Assembly: GCF_910592395.1 (NCBI RefSeq)
Contig: NC_088319.1
Coordinates: 2,234,001 to 2,298,000 of the forward strand
Length of the DNA stretch: 64,000 nucleotides
Source of the DNA: Lineus longissimus
Lineage: Eukaryota > Nemertea > Pilidiophora > Heteronemertea > Lineidae
Direction: 5' to 3'
A model generated the notes under the pieces. It worked only from the letters and a program-made list of their open reading frames with translations, was not told the origin of the DNA and ran no database searches. A program made the position numbers and the translations under genes. The number at the start of each line of letters is the position of its first letter. The stretch's first letter is position 1. This document shows positions 25,001 to 34,865 of this stretch, in pieces.

Positions 25001-26042
25001 GATTATATTGAGTTCACGTTTTAAAAAAAATCTAACTTGTCAGTGTTCACTTTTCATGTGTGACAAGAAGAATGAACGAGTCATTTCCAAAACGCGGGCT
25101 ACGTACGATTCACGAGGTCACATGTCACCCTCACGTTGTGTTTTCAAGCATATTTACCCATGACAAGTGAATCATAAACAGTGACAACGTGAACCCAACG
25201 TTACTCCGGCCGAATAGACATCAGCAGGTTTTCCCGCTTTTTGAGCTTTGAAAAAACCTTCAATCGATTTTCGGAAAACCCAATTGAGGTTTTAAAGAAT
25301 CTCATAAACTGTCAGAGGTGACAAACCTCTACGAGGTGAATATCTGTATTGGCCGAAAAATGTTCGAAAAATGTTCCAAAGCTCAGACACCTTTTATTTC
25401 TAAGGGTGTATTTCTCTGGCGCCCAACAGCAATGCAATGTGATGATTCACTGTCCAAACCCCAACGCCTATTTTGCCGACAGAAAGTAACCAAATTACTC
25501 GAGCTAACCCGATGTTTACCACGCAGACAGATCCAGACACTGCAATCTGGTCATGTCATGAGGGGGAGACACAACAGTCTGAGACGATGGCCAATTTATC
25601 ACCATCGATTTTGCCCGGCAATTCGGTTTTACAAGTGGCGGCAGAGTGCATTTCGTGATAACTTCGATGAAAAGTGTACATGCATTGCAGACAAGATAGA
25701 ATGACATTGCACATGTTGAGAGCAGCAGGCTTGATGAGCTTGGTATTGTCGTTTGACCTACTTGTCTACAGACCTGGCAAACCCACCTCGTCTGCAGACT
25801 AAATTGAGTCCAGCGCGTGACCTGTCTCGGCGGACCAGACTGCTAATTCAATCGGTTTAGTGACGGTTTCTATAAGTCACTTGGCTCTGTTTCGGATCGG
25901 ATGAGCTTTTGTGAGATTGTTGGATTGACTTAGATTTTTCCCACCAAGATCAATTCAGGAGAGCTTCGGGGATAAAGGTAGAGTGATTGCATTTGATAAC
26001 CTGCGAAGCTCCACCTTGTCAAGGTGAACTGAGGGCTTTACG
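22033..26042. other. Intergenic region, no recognisable gene
   Basis: No exon was recognised. It contains a poly-G run at about 22,834-22,850, two nearby GATCTCGTTTTTTCCC-type blocks near 23,300 and 23,450, an 18-bp inverted pair at 24,381 and 24,510 (CTCATGCATAACT), and a direct pair ATCAAACACGAAGCGATG at about 24,788 and 24,939. Confidence 0.45.
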
Positions 26043-26135
26043 CAATCCCCACATGAGAGGAATAGCTACATCTGCTCCGCAGCTGAAAAGCACGCTAGAA
26101 AACTGTGCTAGTCGATCACTAAGCAACCGTTATGA
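26043..26135 (+). mobile_element. Diverged copy of the CAATCTCC...GGAGATTG MITE
   Basis: CAATCCCCACATGAGAGGAA, then CACGCTAGAAAACTGTGCTA and ATCACTAAGCAACC, follow the order seen in the palindrome-arm copies at 55,231 and 63,058. The right terminal repeat is no longer recognisable. Confidence 0.5.
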
Positions 26136-26483
26136 CGTGACTTTGAGATGCGCAAAAATTTCAGAACCAATATTTTCTCGATTTTTATCGTGGCGGATGA
26201 CGAAAATTCTTTTGATTATTCAAATCAGGGATCAACTGTTCGCGAATTCTATTTTCACCTATTGACGTTATTTGAAATATCCGCGAAAAATTCACCCGAG
26301 AAAAGTTAGCATTGTGCAGTAGTATCGCTGCAGCGAAATGGAGGTTCCCATTGACGAGACATGAGTTAGCAGCCAACTAGTATTTCTGGGCACATACTAC
26401 AAACTGAAAAATATCTTAAAGTGAACTCCGCACGATCAACGTTTTAGCCGCCAACGAAAATGTTTCTTCGCATTTTCATGTTT

Positions 26484-26680
26484 AAAACTACAGCGAAGCA
26501 GTTCCGGATTCGGCCCGCCGAACATGCCGACAATAGGGTTCCGTTCAGAAACTCGCGTATGGAAATTCCGTATAAAGACTCGATGCATAAATTGCTTTAA
26601 TACCGACTGAGGCGCGGGAAATCGAATGGGATTTATTGATCGTGCGAAGTCCACTTTAACTAAGCATCTCGTAAGAATCC
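26484..26680 (+). repeat. Dispersed repeat, family A (copy 3)
   Basis: Blocks GCCGAACATGCCGACAATAG, GGTTCCGTTCAGAAACTCGC, TTGCTTTAATACCGACTGAG and ACTTTAACTAAGCATCTCGT correspond to copies at 4.4 and 21.7 kb. No coding capacity is seen. Confidence 0.55.
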
Positions 26681-27441
26681 AATTATTTCGACCTGGGTTG
26701 CGTATTCATGAGTGACACACGCAATTCGATTGTTATTGTGCACTGGCGGATTTAATTCAACAAAAAAATTCCTGTGAAAAAAATCAACGGCCAAGAGTTG
26801 TTGAGCGACTGGTCTGTCTCGTGCAGACTCATCCATTACATTTGTGAGTCTGCCTCAGGGTTGGCCGATAGTGGTTACACACTAGCCACCTATCGGGGGC
26901 TTATAGCCTACGGAGGGGCAACGTCTATAACTGAGGTTGGCCGTCAATTTTCAAACATTGACTATTTTATTGAATTAAGTCTGCTTGTCAATACTAACAA
27001 TCCAATTTGTGCATTATATGACTGAAACAGACAAATCATATGAAAAATCAACTGTTGACCATTCTTTTGCGTCGTTAAAGCACCACAAACTTATTCCTCG
27101 CTAAGATCGTGCTAGATGGGCAAAATTTAGTCGCGGATAACAAAAATAAAATTGTTTTAAATTAGGCCCCCGTCAATGGACGCTTCAGCGCCACCACTGC
27201 GTAGAGCCTAATTAGGCCATTGAGCGACCAGTATGCCAGTTACAACCATCCGCAGACTGGCGCACCATTATATACGCTGATCTACAGACTGATTGCGTAG
27301 AAACGATTCGATGAATCTGATGCTCGAGCAGCAGGTGAACTGTTGTCTACGTGGATGTCTACAGCTGCATACGAGATGGCCTATTCGACGTTGGTAGGCA
27401 GTGCATGTACTTGACTGTCATCCGCCTCATATTGCTGGTAA
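26681..27441. other. Intergenic region, no recognisable gene
   Basis: No motif-bearing frame, inverted repeat or tandem array was recognised. Confidence 0.4.
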
Positions 27442-28516
27442 GGTAGGTAAAATAAATTGGCTTGTGGTATTCGACTCGATGACTCGACGACGCGATGACT
27501 CGATGACGCGATCAAGTTGGAATCTTTTTAAAGAATATCACTGCCTGGACTGTAATTTGTACATAGAATCATAAGTGGAGGAAAATAAAAAAGAACCGAT
27601 CATTACCAACCCCTTTCTAGCTGTTTTCACCGTATCTAATCCGACCATTTTTCGTTTCCTACAAGTTCGCATTTTTGATAAAACCATGCGCCATGTTGCT
27701 ATGCAAGCTTACCGTCAATACAGCTGAATACACCTAAATATAGCTGGTTCAGATCAACCTCCTACCCAGGTTCTTTACGAGCAGAAATTCCAATGTTAAA
27801 ATGACACGCGAGTTCCTGGAGACAAGGTTGGCTCTGGATATCCGTTCAGCACGGCAATATTAAATGTCCTATACACCTTTCCAGAAATGGGGCGCTGAGT
27901 GTCCGAAATAGTGATGTCATAAGGGGAAACTAGGCCTGTGGTGGAGGGACAAAGGAGATAGTCATGGTTGACCAACACACTTGGATGCCTTTAATGACGG
28001 ACAAGGGGGAAAAAGTTAGTTCCAATGCAAGCCACCAATTTCGGAAAGCATGTATAGGGGCTGATGTATTGGGGGGGGGGGGGGGGCAGATGTCAAGGGG
28101 CGGAAGAGGGACTGAGTGACTGAGTCTAAAAAACTGCACATATGCGAAATTCCGATTGTTGACAGACTACCACATGACATCTGACATTGGCCACTAGAAG
28201 CTTGTTTGTCAATTAAATCTCCGGTCATTTTGCATGCTATGAAACTTCCGCGAGTCCTTTAAATATCAAAATCAATCGCGGGGACCAATATTCAGTGGCC
28301 ATGGCTGGGGGGGGGGGGGGGGGCACATCCTTCTACATACCGTAGCTGGGTATGGGAAGGCCGAGCTAAAACCTCTGCTGTTGCAGCGGTAGCCCAGAGA
28401 CCAGGATCATGGGATTCCGTATTTTAGCAAAATCCATAGCAACGATCGCGTCATCGAGCCATCGCGTCGTCGAGTCATCGAGTCGAATACCACAAGCCAA
28501 ATAAATTTACCGTACC
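27442..28516. mobile_element. About 1.08-kb TIR element with about 75-bp inverted ends
   Basis: The left end (27,442-27,513) reads GGTAGGTAAAATAAATTGGC, CTTGTGGTATTCGACTCGAT and on through CGACGACGCGATGACTCG. The right end (28,444-28,516) is its reverse complement with only a few mismatches. The inner part of each arm is a run of GACTCGATGA-like units. No transposase is visible between the ends, but two poly-G runs (about 28,071-28,086 and 28,306-28,322) are. It fits a non-autonomous DNA transposon of unknown superfamily. Confidence 0.75.
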
Positions 28517-28984
28517 GAAATTTTCATTTTGGATAACCATTCGCTGTATTTATGAATATCGAGCAGGTTTGTTCGTATATTGGCATGTCAAAGTGTAGAA
28601 GTAAACTGAAAATTTATGACGAACACTAAGTAATCAATGGGTGTTTTGCAAACTCTTGATAACACGTATGCAGTTGCGTTAGCCTTCTGTTGCAAAATAC
28701 AACTGCTGTGGTCTTGCTTATTGTGGCTGGCACACTGACTCAACACTGACACTGATCGTTTGCTGATTGATATTGTGTGTACATGTATATAGTACATCGA
28801 TTATCATGGCTGTCAAGTGTTTTGTCCTGCAATAACCGAATTGGGTCAATTCTTAATGTGGAGCAGATTGACAGAGCATTGCACGAATAATATAAGCGGG
28901 GGTAGAGGGTAGAGGAGTTGGTGACTGTCCCTACGACTCGGTCTAAAAAGGTCCAATCTCGATTCCTTCTATTTTGGTCCTCAT

Positions 28985-29155
28985 CCAGTTGTAGAAGTAG
29001 AAAATGTCCCAAGCAAAAAGTGTCCAGCCTATTGACAGATTATGGAATATGGTTCAATAGAGGCCATGACCGCCCATAGTTCAGAGATTAATGCATAATA
29101 GAATCGTTTATTCCCCGCACCTTCTATTCTAGGACATTTCAAACCTCCACACCGG
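28985..29155 (-). mobile_element. 171-bp MITE, CCGGTGTAGAAG family (inverted copy)
   Basis: Ends are GTTGTAGAAGTAGAAAATGT and its inverted counterpart ACATTTCAAACCTCCACACC. Read on the minus strand, the interior (GATTCTATTATGC, GGTCATGGCCTCTATTGAAC, CATAATCTGTCA) matches the three tandem copies at 41,516-42,018. It is more diverged than those. Confidence 0.75.
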
Positions 29156-29524
29156 CGAACCAAAAAGGAACATTCCCGATCTGTAAACAGTTTGGCGTCG
29201 TCAGATGCGAAAAAGTTTTGGTCAAAACCCAACGAAAGAAACATTTAGTGTTAACTCTGATGATACCTGATAGTTTTTGCATGCGAAATAATCACTATGT
29301 GATGATAATGATTGTCTTAATATGCCACGAGTAATGCTGCAAGCAGAAAACGCACGTGTGGCCTGGTTAGGCACGTACTGTACGTAAATACACACTAAAA
29401 TCCTGTCATTTCATTCCAGGTATGATCGTGCCCTGCATCTCGTGTCACTGGCATGATGCAAAAAATACGGTGTATATTTTGAAGCACAACCTACCATGCT
29501 GGGCATAATAAACTGAAGTTCATT
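29156..29524. promoter_or_regulatory. Presumed upstream region of the cGAS-like gene
   Basis: No core promoter can be named. An acceptor-like CATTTCATTCCAG ends at about 29,419, so an untranslated first exon may splice in here. An in-frame TGA at 29,480-29,482 precedes ATG 29,525, which supports that ATG as the start. Confidence 0.3.
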
Positions 29525-30389
29525 ATGACTACAAAAACAATGGATGCGAACACTCTCATGAAACGAAAACGTAAGGAATTCGTAGATCTAGTCGTGTCGC
29601 ACTCTCTGACTCCATACTTCCTGCGTCTTCAAAACGAGCAAATGCCATCCACGCCTTTTCTGGGTAATGAGAAAAAAAGGAGACACTCGTTATCCCGTGT
29701 GCTCGATGTCATTGAGAAGGTCAACAAGTTTCTCAACAGAGACGATGATTCTCTATTCAAAGGAGGGACTTTTATCCCTTGTGGGAGCATCGCTGAACGA
29801 ACGAAAGTAGGAGACATTGATGAATTTGATTTCCAGTATTTGGTCACGTTGGATGACGTCGAGGCAACAAGGAAGGTTCACCCACAGACACGGTCAAGAG
29901 ATGGACCAACCAACTTTGGCGGTAAGTGCTTCTATGTGTTGACAAAGACTGGACTTGATGAACGAAGGGAGACATTAGTGGCCAGAGATATCCAGGACAA
30001 GTTCATGGCTGATGTATGCAGGGCTGTATTGGACATGAAGATTTGTTCAAAGAAGGCTGGTCCTGCAGTCAAATTAGTTATACCAGACGAGAATCTTCCT
30101 TACATCATCAAGATTGACTTGACATTTGGTATCAAAGCTAATGTGCGGGAGCTGTTTCAAGAAAGTGAGCTAACCCCTCTTGGTGTTCGACTTCTACACC
30201 AGTCGGAACTGAAGTCTCACTTTGTCCCCTCCATGGATTATTGGAAGGTTTGCTTTGTGGAAACAGAGCAGGAACTAATGCGCAGAATCTGTCTGTGAGG
30301 GGCCCAAAAAGAGTCTCTACGAAGAGTACCTGAACATGTATAGTGAAAATTCAAACTACATACGGGGATCATGCTACAGAATTGTCAAG
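29525..30389 (+). CDS. cGAS-like receptor / Mab-21 nucleotidyltransferase, exon 1, carrying a 4-bp frameshift
   Basis: The exon encodes the nucleotidyltransferase half of a Mab-21/cGAS-family protein; active members make a cyclic nucleotide signal after sensing nucleic acid. From ATG 29,525 it has a basic N-terminus (MKRKRKEF), the P[CG]GS loop at residues 86-88 (CGSIAERTKVGDIDEFDF), metal-binding E100 and D102, and a third acid D198 in YIIKIDLTFGI, followed by MDYWKVCFVETEQELM as in the family. The cGAS zinc thumb is not visible. At 30,288-30,295 TCTG is doubled; this puts a TGA at 30,296, ending translation at residue 257. The family sequence resumes one frame over (KKSLYEEYLN, RGSCYRIVK) up to the donor AAG/GTAAGT at 30,389. 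The duplication may be a mutation or an assembly error. The family call is firm; activity is inferred. Confidence 0.85.
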
Positions 30390-32091
30390 GTAAGTTTGTT
30401 GCATAATGCAGAGGGCAGTGTACGTAACGATGTACAGGCCAATGTACATCAAACATTGACCATGTCTCAAGAAAAGCATCTGCGCACCTTCCGTACAAGA
30501 TCATGTGCTTTACATATGCGACATAATAATCAGGAGGTCGTGGTTTGAACTGTCGGAAGGATATCTGTGCCCTTTTAGCACAGCACGTAACCCCCTGCGT
30601 GCCTCTTCACCACAAGGAGTGAATGGGTAACTAGCTGGTAGCACGGATGAAGAGCTGGCTAAACATCCGCGTGCTGGAAGAGACAGCCACGAACAAGTCC
30701 TATCACTGTCAAGGTCGAGACAGCTGGATTGCATACTTGAGTGTACGTATCCTGGTAAAAGCTCCGCCTGTCGATATTTTGTATATGACGAAGGAGTAAA
30801 AAAAGCCTGATCTCAGGATGACTTGAATGTGAGAGAATTGAGCTTGAACTGGAATGTACGAACCTATAGGATGATAATATGTTTTGCTCTGTACGGCTTA
30901 TTTCTCGTCCAATCTGGTTAAAATCCTCAGTTTTATTTCCGTGTCCATCTACTCATGTGCCAAGTATGAATGAGAAATACACAGAAACAGAATATGCACT
31001 GTTCAGGTGACCCACAAAATAACCAATGGCCTTCGCTGAAGAATGTTTTTTAATTTATGTACTGACAATCCTGACCAGTAGCCTAGTTTGCGCTCCAGAG
31101 CCGAGCCCCAAACGCATCTTGACACAATGTATTGACATAGCTAAGCTTATAGAAAACGCGCGTCCAGTACCTTGAAGAAAAGTACTGCATGCATTTGTAT
31201 GCAATCTATTTCAAACGAAGTAGATCGGCTATTACATGCTCATAAACGGCATCGTTGGACACACAATAGCAACAAGTTAGCGTGATGCCACTGACCATCG
31301 CTATTGTTCGATCAGCGGTCTGATATCTCATCAAGTGTAGCGTTTTTGTGTCTCATTCAAAAACCGCAATATGCTTTGTGTTGAAACTTATGTAGTAGTG
31401 TCTTGAGAAGATTAGAAGGGCCAACCCTATGAAGTTATTTTGAAATCCAGTTCATGTTAGCAGTGCACTGGCCATGGAATCGAAAAACGGGTTCACCTTA
31501 TGCTGCTTTATATACCGTGTACAGATAGTGTACGTTGCATATGGAAGAATCAGGTCAAATTGGGGTGAGTCACGTAAAGTGAGGCACGCGATATTCAGAC
31601 AAATGACACGTATAGCATTCTGCGAAGATGACGTCATTGCAGCTGCTGCCCTCTATTTCCCCATCGCTAAATTACAGGCAATGTCGGACAAACATGCGGT
31701 TTCGTAATGGATTCAGGCTTTCTAACTAGGGCAGTTAGATTCAATCTGGCACATGTCCGAGTGTTGGAAATACTACATAAGTGTTCTGAATATTTCTCTC
31801 TATGACTCTATGGTATCATTCATGCTAAAAACAATGCAGGGTCAAAGATAATTGACTTTGAAATAAGCTCAAATGCGTAGAAATAAGTGTCGATGTTCGA
31901 CTGTCACGTGACTAAAACGTCATCAATATCTTATGCAAATGACCTTGTGAGCTATAAATAGTAACTTCGCGGAATGCTATTGGGTGGAGGTCACGAAGGC
32001 AATACCCCTGGAATTTCAGTATGCCCCAAACGACGTGGGCATTCCATTTACGAACAATGGACCATAGCTAATTACCGTTTGTTTATTCCAG
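30390..32091 (+). other. Intron of the cGAS-like gene
   Basis: It is bounded by AAG/GTAAGT at 30,389 and TTTATTCCAG/TGT at 32,091. Both borders fall at phase 0, and the Mab-21 family sequence continues across the join (RGSCYRIVK to CLRDEFSV). The interior has a SINE-like stretch at 30,525-30,740 and otherwise nothing I recognise. Confidence 0.8.
30525..30740 (+). mobile_element. Possible tRNA-derived SINE remnant
   Basis: GGTCGTGGTTTGAACT (30,537) resembles a pol III B box. It is followed by GTGCCCTTTTAGCACAGC and GGAGTGAATGGGTAACTAGC, an arrangement seen in tRNA-derived SINEs of marine animals. No clear A box or tail is visible. Confidence 0.35.
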
Positions 32092-33723
32092 TGTCTTCGT
32101 GATGAGTTTAGTGTAAAAGACGCCTATGGCGACTGTATTCTTCAGTCCTATCCATTCAAAGTAACATTTATGGACTTGGCGCTGAAGGACGAGGAGGAAA
32201 GATTAGAGTGGTCATCTCGGAATCTCGGCAAGAATGTCATCCGGGTTCTCAGAGAGGTAGAAGAGCGGGGTCAGAATCATCGAATTTGCAATCTGTTTAT
32301 TCAAGATGATGACGTCATGAACGAATCTGATCGATCTTATTTAGAATGTACCCGGATACTGGATGAACTGGAGCGAATGCACGAGTTGCACTGTCAGGAA
32401 CCGCTTCCCATGGTATTTTTGCCTGGTGTCCTCATGATAATGATCAGCTTGATGGCCTACTCCAAACATATGGTTGGCTTCATGGAACTCTGGTCGAAAT
32501 CTACGAATTATCCCGACACGCCAGAGAATTCTTGTAGTTTTTCACACTCAATCGAGTATTACCATTATTCGTCAAACATGAGAGATTCACGAACAATTAT
32601 TAATCGTTTCGAAATTGTGCTTTATGTATTTCAATGTATGTTTATGACTATTATGTGGTTCTCGAGACACGGAAGTGGCTTATCGATGGTGAGTAGAAAG
32701 GAGAGTGTTGGCAGTAGGCTCTACTTTGCAATATCAGTATATATGAAAATTGCCTCCGTGATTTTCATGCTATACCCATGTTTTATTTTTCTTCCGGACT
32801 CTGACGAGTCTAAAAAGGTTGATGAAGGATGGCGTCTGCAGGTCATAATTTGGATTCGGTTCGCCACGGTGCTTCCTGCTGTATACATGTCCCTTCGAAT
32901 CGAATTGAATGCATGTCTGTCATTATTGCTCGACAGAGATGTCGTAGTTTGTATGGATAGTTTCTTCGACCTCGCCATTGACCGTTACATACCAGCGTAT
33001 GTCGCAGAAGCCTCGACTGACATGAAAGCGGAATCTAAGGGGTGGTGTCATCGGCTTGTTTTAGTCACATTGGCTGTTTTTCCATTGTTGTCCACGCCAC
33101 TGATGACTGCTCCTTACGTCTACCTCTGGCTTGAAATCAACGGACGGTTACAGTCATATGTATCTGTTGGTGATATTCTAATCGGCATGCTATTGCTATT
33201 GTTTTTTACCACATTTTCTACTTGGCGAATGCCGCTACGCCTGTTGTTTGCAATGCTAATAACTGCGATGTTTTCAATAGAAATTTCAGCTGACAGTGTT
33301 TTATGGGTCAAATATATTTTCGCCATTATCAGCATTTCATGTGTAATATTAGCTTGTCGTAACATCTATACTTATTTAAGAAACATGAGACTATCCATAT
33401 TGTTTCAAATATCTTTATTACCCGAGTGTCTCACGCAAGTGATTCACGGCGTTGTCATCAGTACTTTTATGATAGTATGTAGCTTTCTTGTGTCAAGATG
33501 TTTCCATGTGCTTTCGGGATTCGTCTTGGCCTGTGAATTTGCAAACATTGACCCAGTCAAGTTTCTTCCACTTATAACACAAATTGTGCTGGTTCTGTCA
33601 TTAACAACCTATATGTTCGCAGCTGGAATATCGTTGAGGTCAAAATCAGTCAGACAGTACATTGTAAATAATGATAAACTTGGATGGGTATGTATTCTCC
33701 TTGTAGTTTTTTTTTCTACTTAA
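32092..33723 (+). CDS. cGAS-like receptor, exon 2: Mab-21 C-lobe fused to a multi-pass membrane region
   Basis: The exon opens at acceptor CAG/TGT and first completes the Mab-21 helical lobe: CLRDEFSV, ILQSYPFKVTF (the family's SYxxK), LEWSSRNLGKNVIRVLREVE and ICNLFIQDDDVM. It then runs without a break into a membrane region. Counting from the Met at 32,170, hydrophobic segments lie at about 80-97, 146-164, 184-208, 224-242, 295-321, 332-352, 356-374, 378-396, 422-441 and 464-486. The Met at 32,170 is internal, not the start. The frame ends at TAA 33,721, but a strong donor TGG/GTATGT follows 33,687. A splice to TTTCTTCAG/TGA (about 33,930) would end the protein after KLGW; another acceptor lies at 36,890. 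Soluble cGAS has no such membrane part. Its function is unknown to me. Confidence 0.8.
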   Translation, partial: CLRDEFSVKDAYGDCILQSYPFKVTFMDLALKDEEERLEWSSRNLGKNVIRVLREVEERGQNHRICNLFIQDDDVMNESDRSYLECTRILDELERMHELHCQEPLPMVFLPGVLMIMISLMAYSKHMVGFMELWSKSTNYPDTPENSCSFSHSIEYYHYSSNMRDSRTIINRFEIVLYVFQCMFMTIMWFSRHGSGLSMVSRKESVGSRLYFAISVYMKIASVIFMLYPCFIFLPDSDESKKVDEGWRLQVIIWIRFATVLPAVYMSLRIELNACLSLLLDRDVVVCMDSFFDLAIDRYIPAYVAEASTDMKAESKGWCHRLVLVTLAVFPLLSTPLMTAPYVYLWLEINGRLQSYVSVGDILIGMLLLLFFTTFSTWRMPLRLLFAMLITAMFSIEISADSVLWVKYIFAIISISCVILACRNIYTYLRNMRLSILFQISLLPECLTQVIHGVVISTFMIVCSFLVSRCFHVLSGFVLACEFANIDPVKFLPLITQIVLVLSLTTYMFAAGISLRSKSVRQYIVNNDKLGWVCILLVVFFST

Positions 33724-34088
33724 GTAATACGCACTGGCGTGACATTTAAATGCTGAAACCAAAGGTCGCACGCTGGAGTGTGAATTCGGCTTAACGCGGG
33801 GAGTAATCTTGTTCGTCGTCAAGCTTAGCTGAATTTAAGTCAATTTGTATTCTAAAATGCCTCTTCATCTAATAGCATTGAATAAATGAGTGCTGTACAT
33901 GTGACACGGTATTTCTTATTATTTCTTCAGTGACGATCAGTCCAATAACCTCTCGACTGCCAGATCGAGAAGGCATTCCACATTACAGACAAATAACTAA
34001 CTACCACCGACGGACCTTTCCATCAAACTTAAAACATCGAACCAAAACAAAACTGAGATCGAGGAGAATAAATCAATAAATTTTGGGC
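33724..34088 (+). other. 3' flank of the cGAS-like gene with candidate poly(A) signals
   Basis: AATAAA at about 33,881 would serve an unspliced end. A second pair of AATAAA motifs at about 34,067-34,080, just before the next mobile element, would serve a spliced last exon starting at about 33,931. No other gene is seen. Confidence 0.35.
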
Positions 34089-34865
34089 TTCGCTTTCCTG
34101 TTCCGAAAACCAATTCACCGAGAAAGACAAGCCTTTGTGTATGATGACGGCATTGATTTTAAAGCAGGTCTTCTGTAACAATATATGCCACACCCCTTTT
34201 ACGGTTTCCCGGTTGCTGGTCCGGTTCTAAGTTCGGTTCGCGTCTTATACCAACCCGTTGTACATTACATGGCGTACAAATAGAAAGTTGTATTTTGTTA
34301 CGCTCTCGTTTTCATTCACTCATTCCACCTCAATACGCATCATGAAACATGGTGACAGCGGTGGGATGAGTGAATGAAAACGAGAGCGTAACAAAATACA
34401 ACTTTCTATTTGTACGCCATGTAATGTACAACGGGTTGGTATAAGACACGAACCGAACTTAGAACCGGACCGGCAACCGGGAAACCGTAAAAGGGGTGTG
34501 GCACATACTGTTACATCTTCCCCTACTCGAAAACATATACCGTGAATCAGGCCATGAGTGGAACACGGTGGCTCAGTCACGAACAGATAATTGCAAATTT
34601 GTGGGACACTCTGGCAGTCAATGCGCCCTTTTTCACATTTATTCCAATTCAATCGACCAGATACAGTATAAAGTCTTTTGCCAAGTCAAGACAGCGTGAT
34701 AAACCATCCGTACTTCGCCACTTAACAGAAAGTCGTAACATTGAAAACCGTGAGGAAGCGTCAATCACTGCTGGATAACGTCGGGAATGCGAAACCCATT
34801 TCCGATAACGAGAGATGGAACGAGAACCATTCTCGGTGAATTGGTTCTCTGAACGGGATAGCGAA
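34089..34865. mobile_element. TIR element, host of a nested palindromic insertion
   Basis: The left end TTCGCTTTCCTGTTCCGAAA pairs with the inverse of the right end (TTCGCTATCCCGTTCAGAGA), and both continue into ACCAATTCACCGAGAA, giving arms of about 36 bp. A related, partly diverged copy lies at 43,868-44,105. Removing the nested 34,174-34,515 insertion leaves about 430 bp with no ORF, a typical non-autonomous DNA element. Confidence 0.75.
34174..34515. mobile_element. 342-bp palindromic insertion, TGTAACA...TGTTACA ends, 5-bp target duplication
   Basis: The element is almost entirely one inverted repeat: arms of about 155 bp (34,174-34,329 and the inverse) around a loop of about 30 bp, with very few mismatches. 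It is flanked by TCTTC at 34,169-34,173 and TCTTC at 34,516-34,520. The related copy at 43.9 kb has a single TCTTC at the matching position (GCAGGTCTTCCCG), so it is an empty site. TGT...ACA ends with a 5-bp duplication suit integrase-type insertion (LTR-derived or Ginger-like), but the palindromic body is more like a foldback MITE. Confidence 0.85.

Noticed and set aside
25318-25704. A 128-codon open frame with several Cys
   Set aside because: No recognisable domain or splice context; overlapping frames are equally open, as expected by chance.
32170-33723. A stand-alone 517-residue membrane protein starting at 32,170
   Set aside because: The same frame is open for 26 codons upstream to a splice acceptor, and those codons match the Mab-21 C-lobe, so this is an internal Met.
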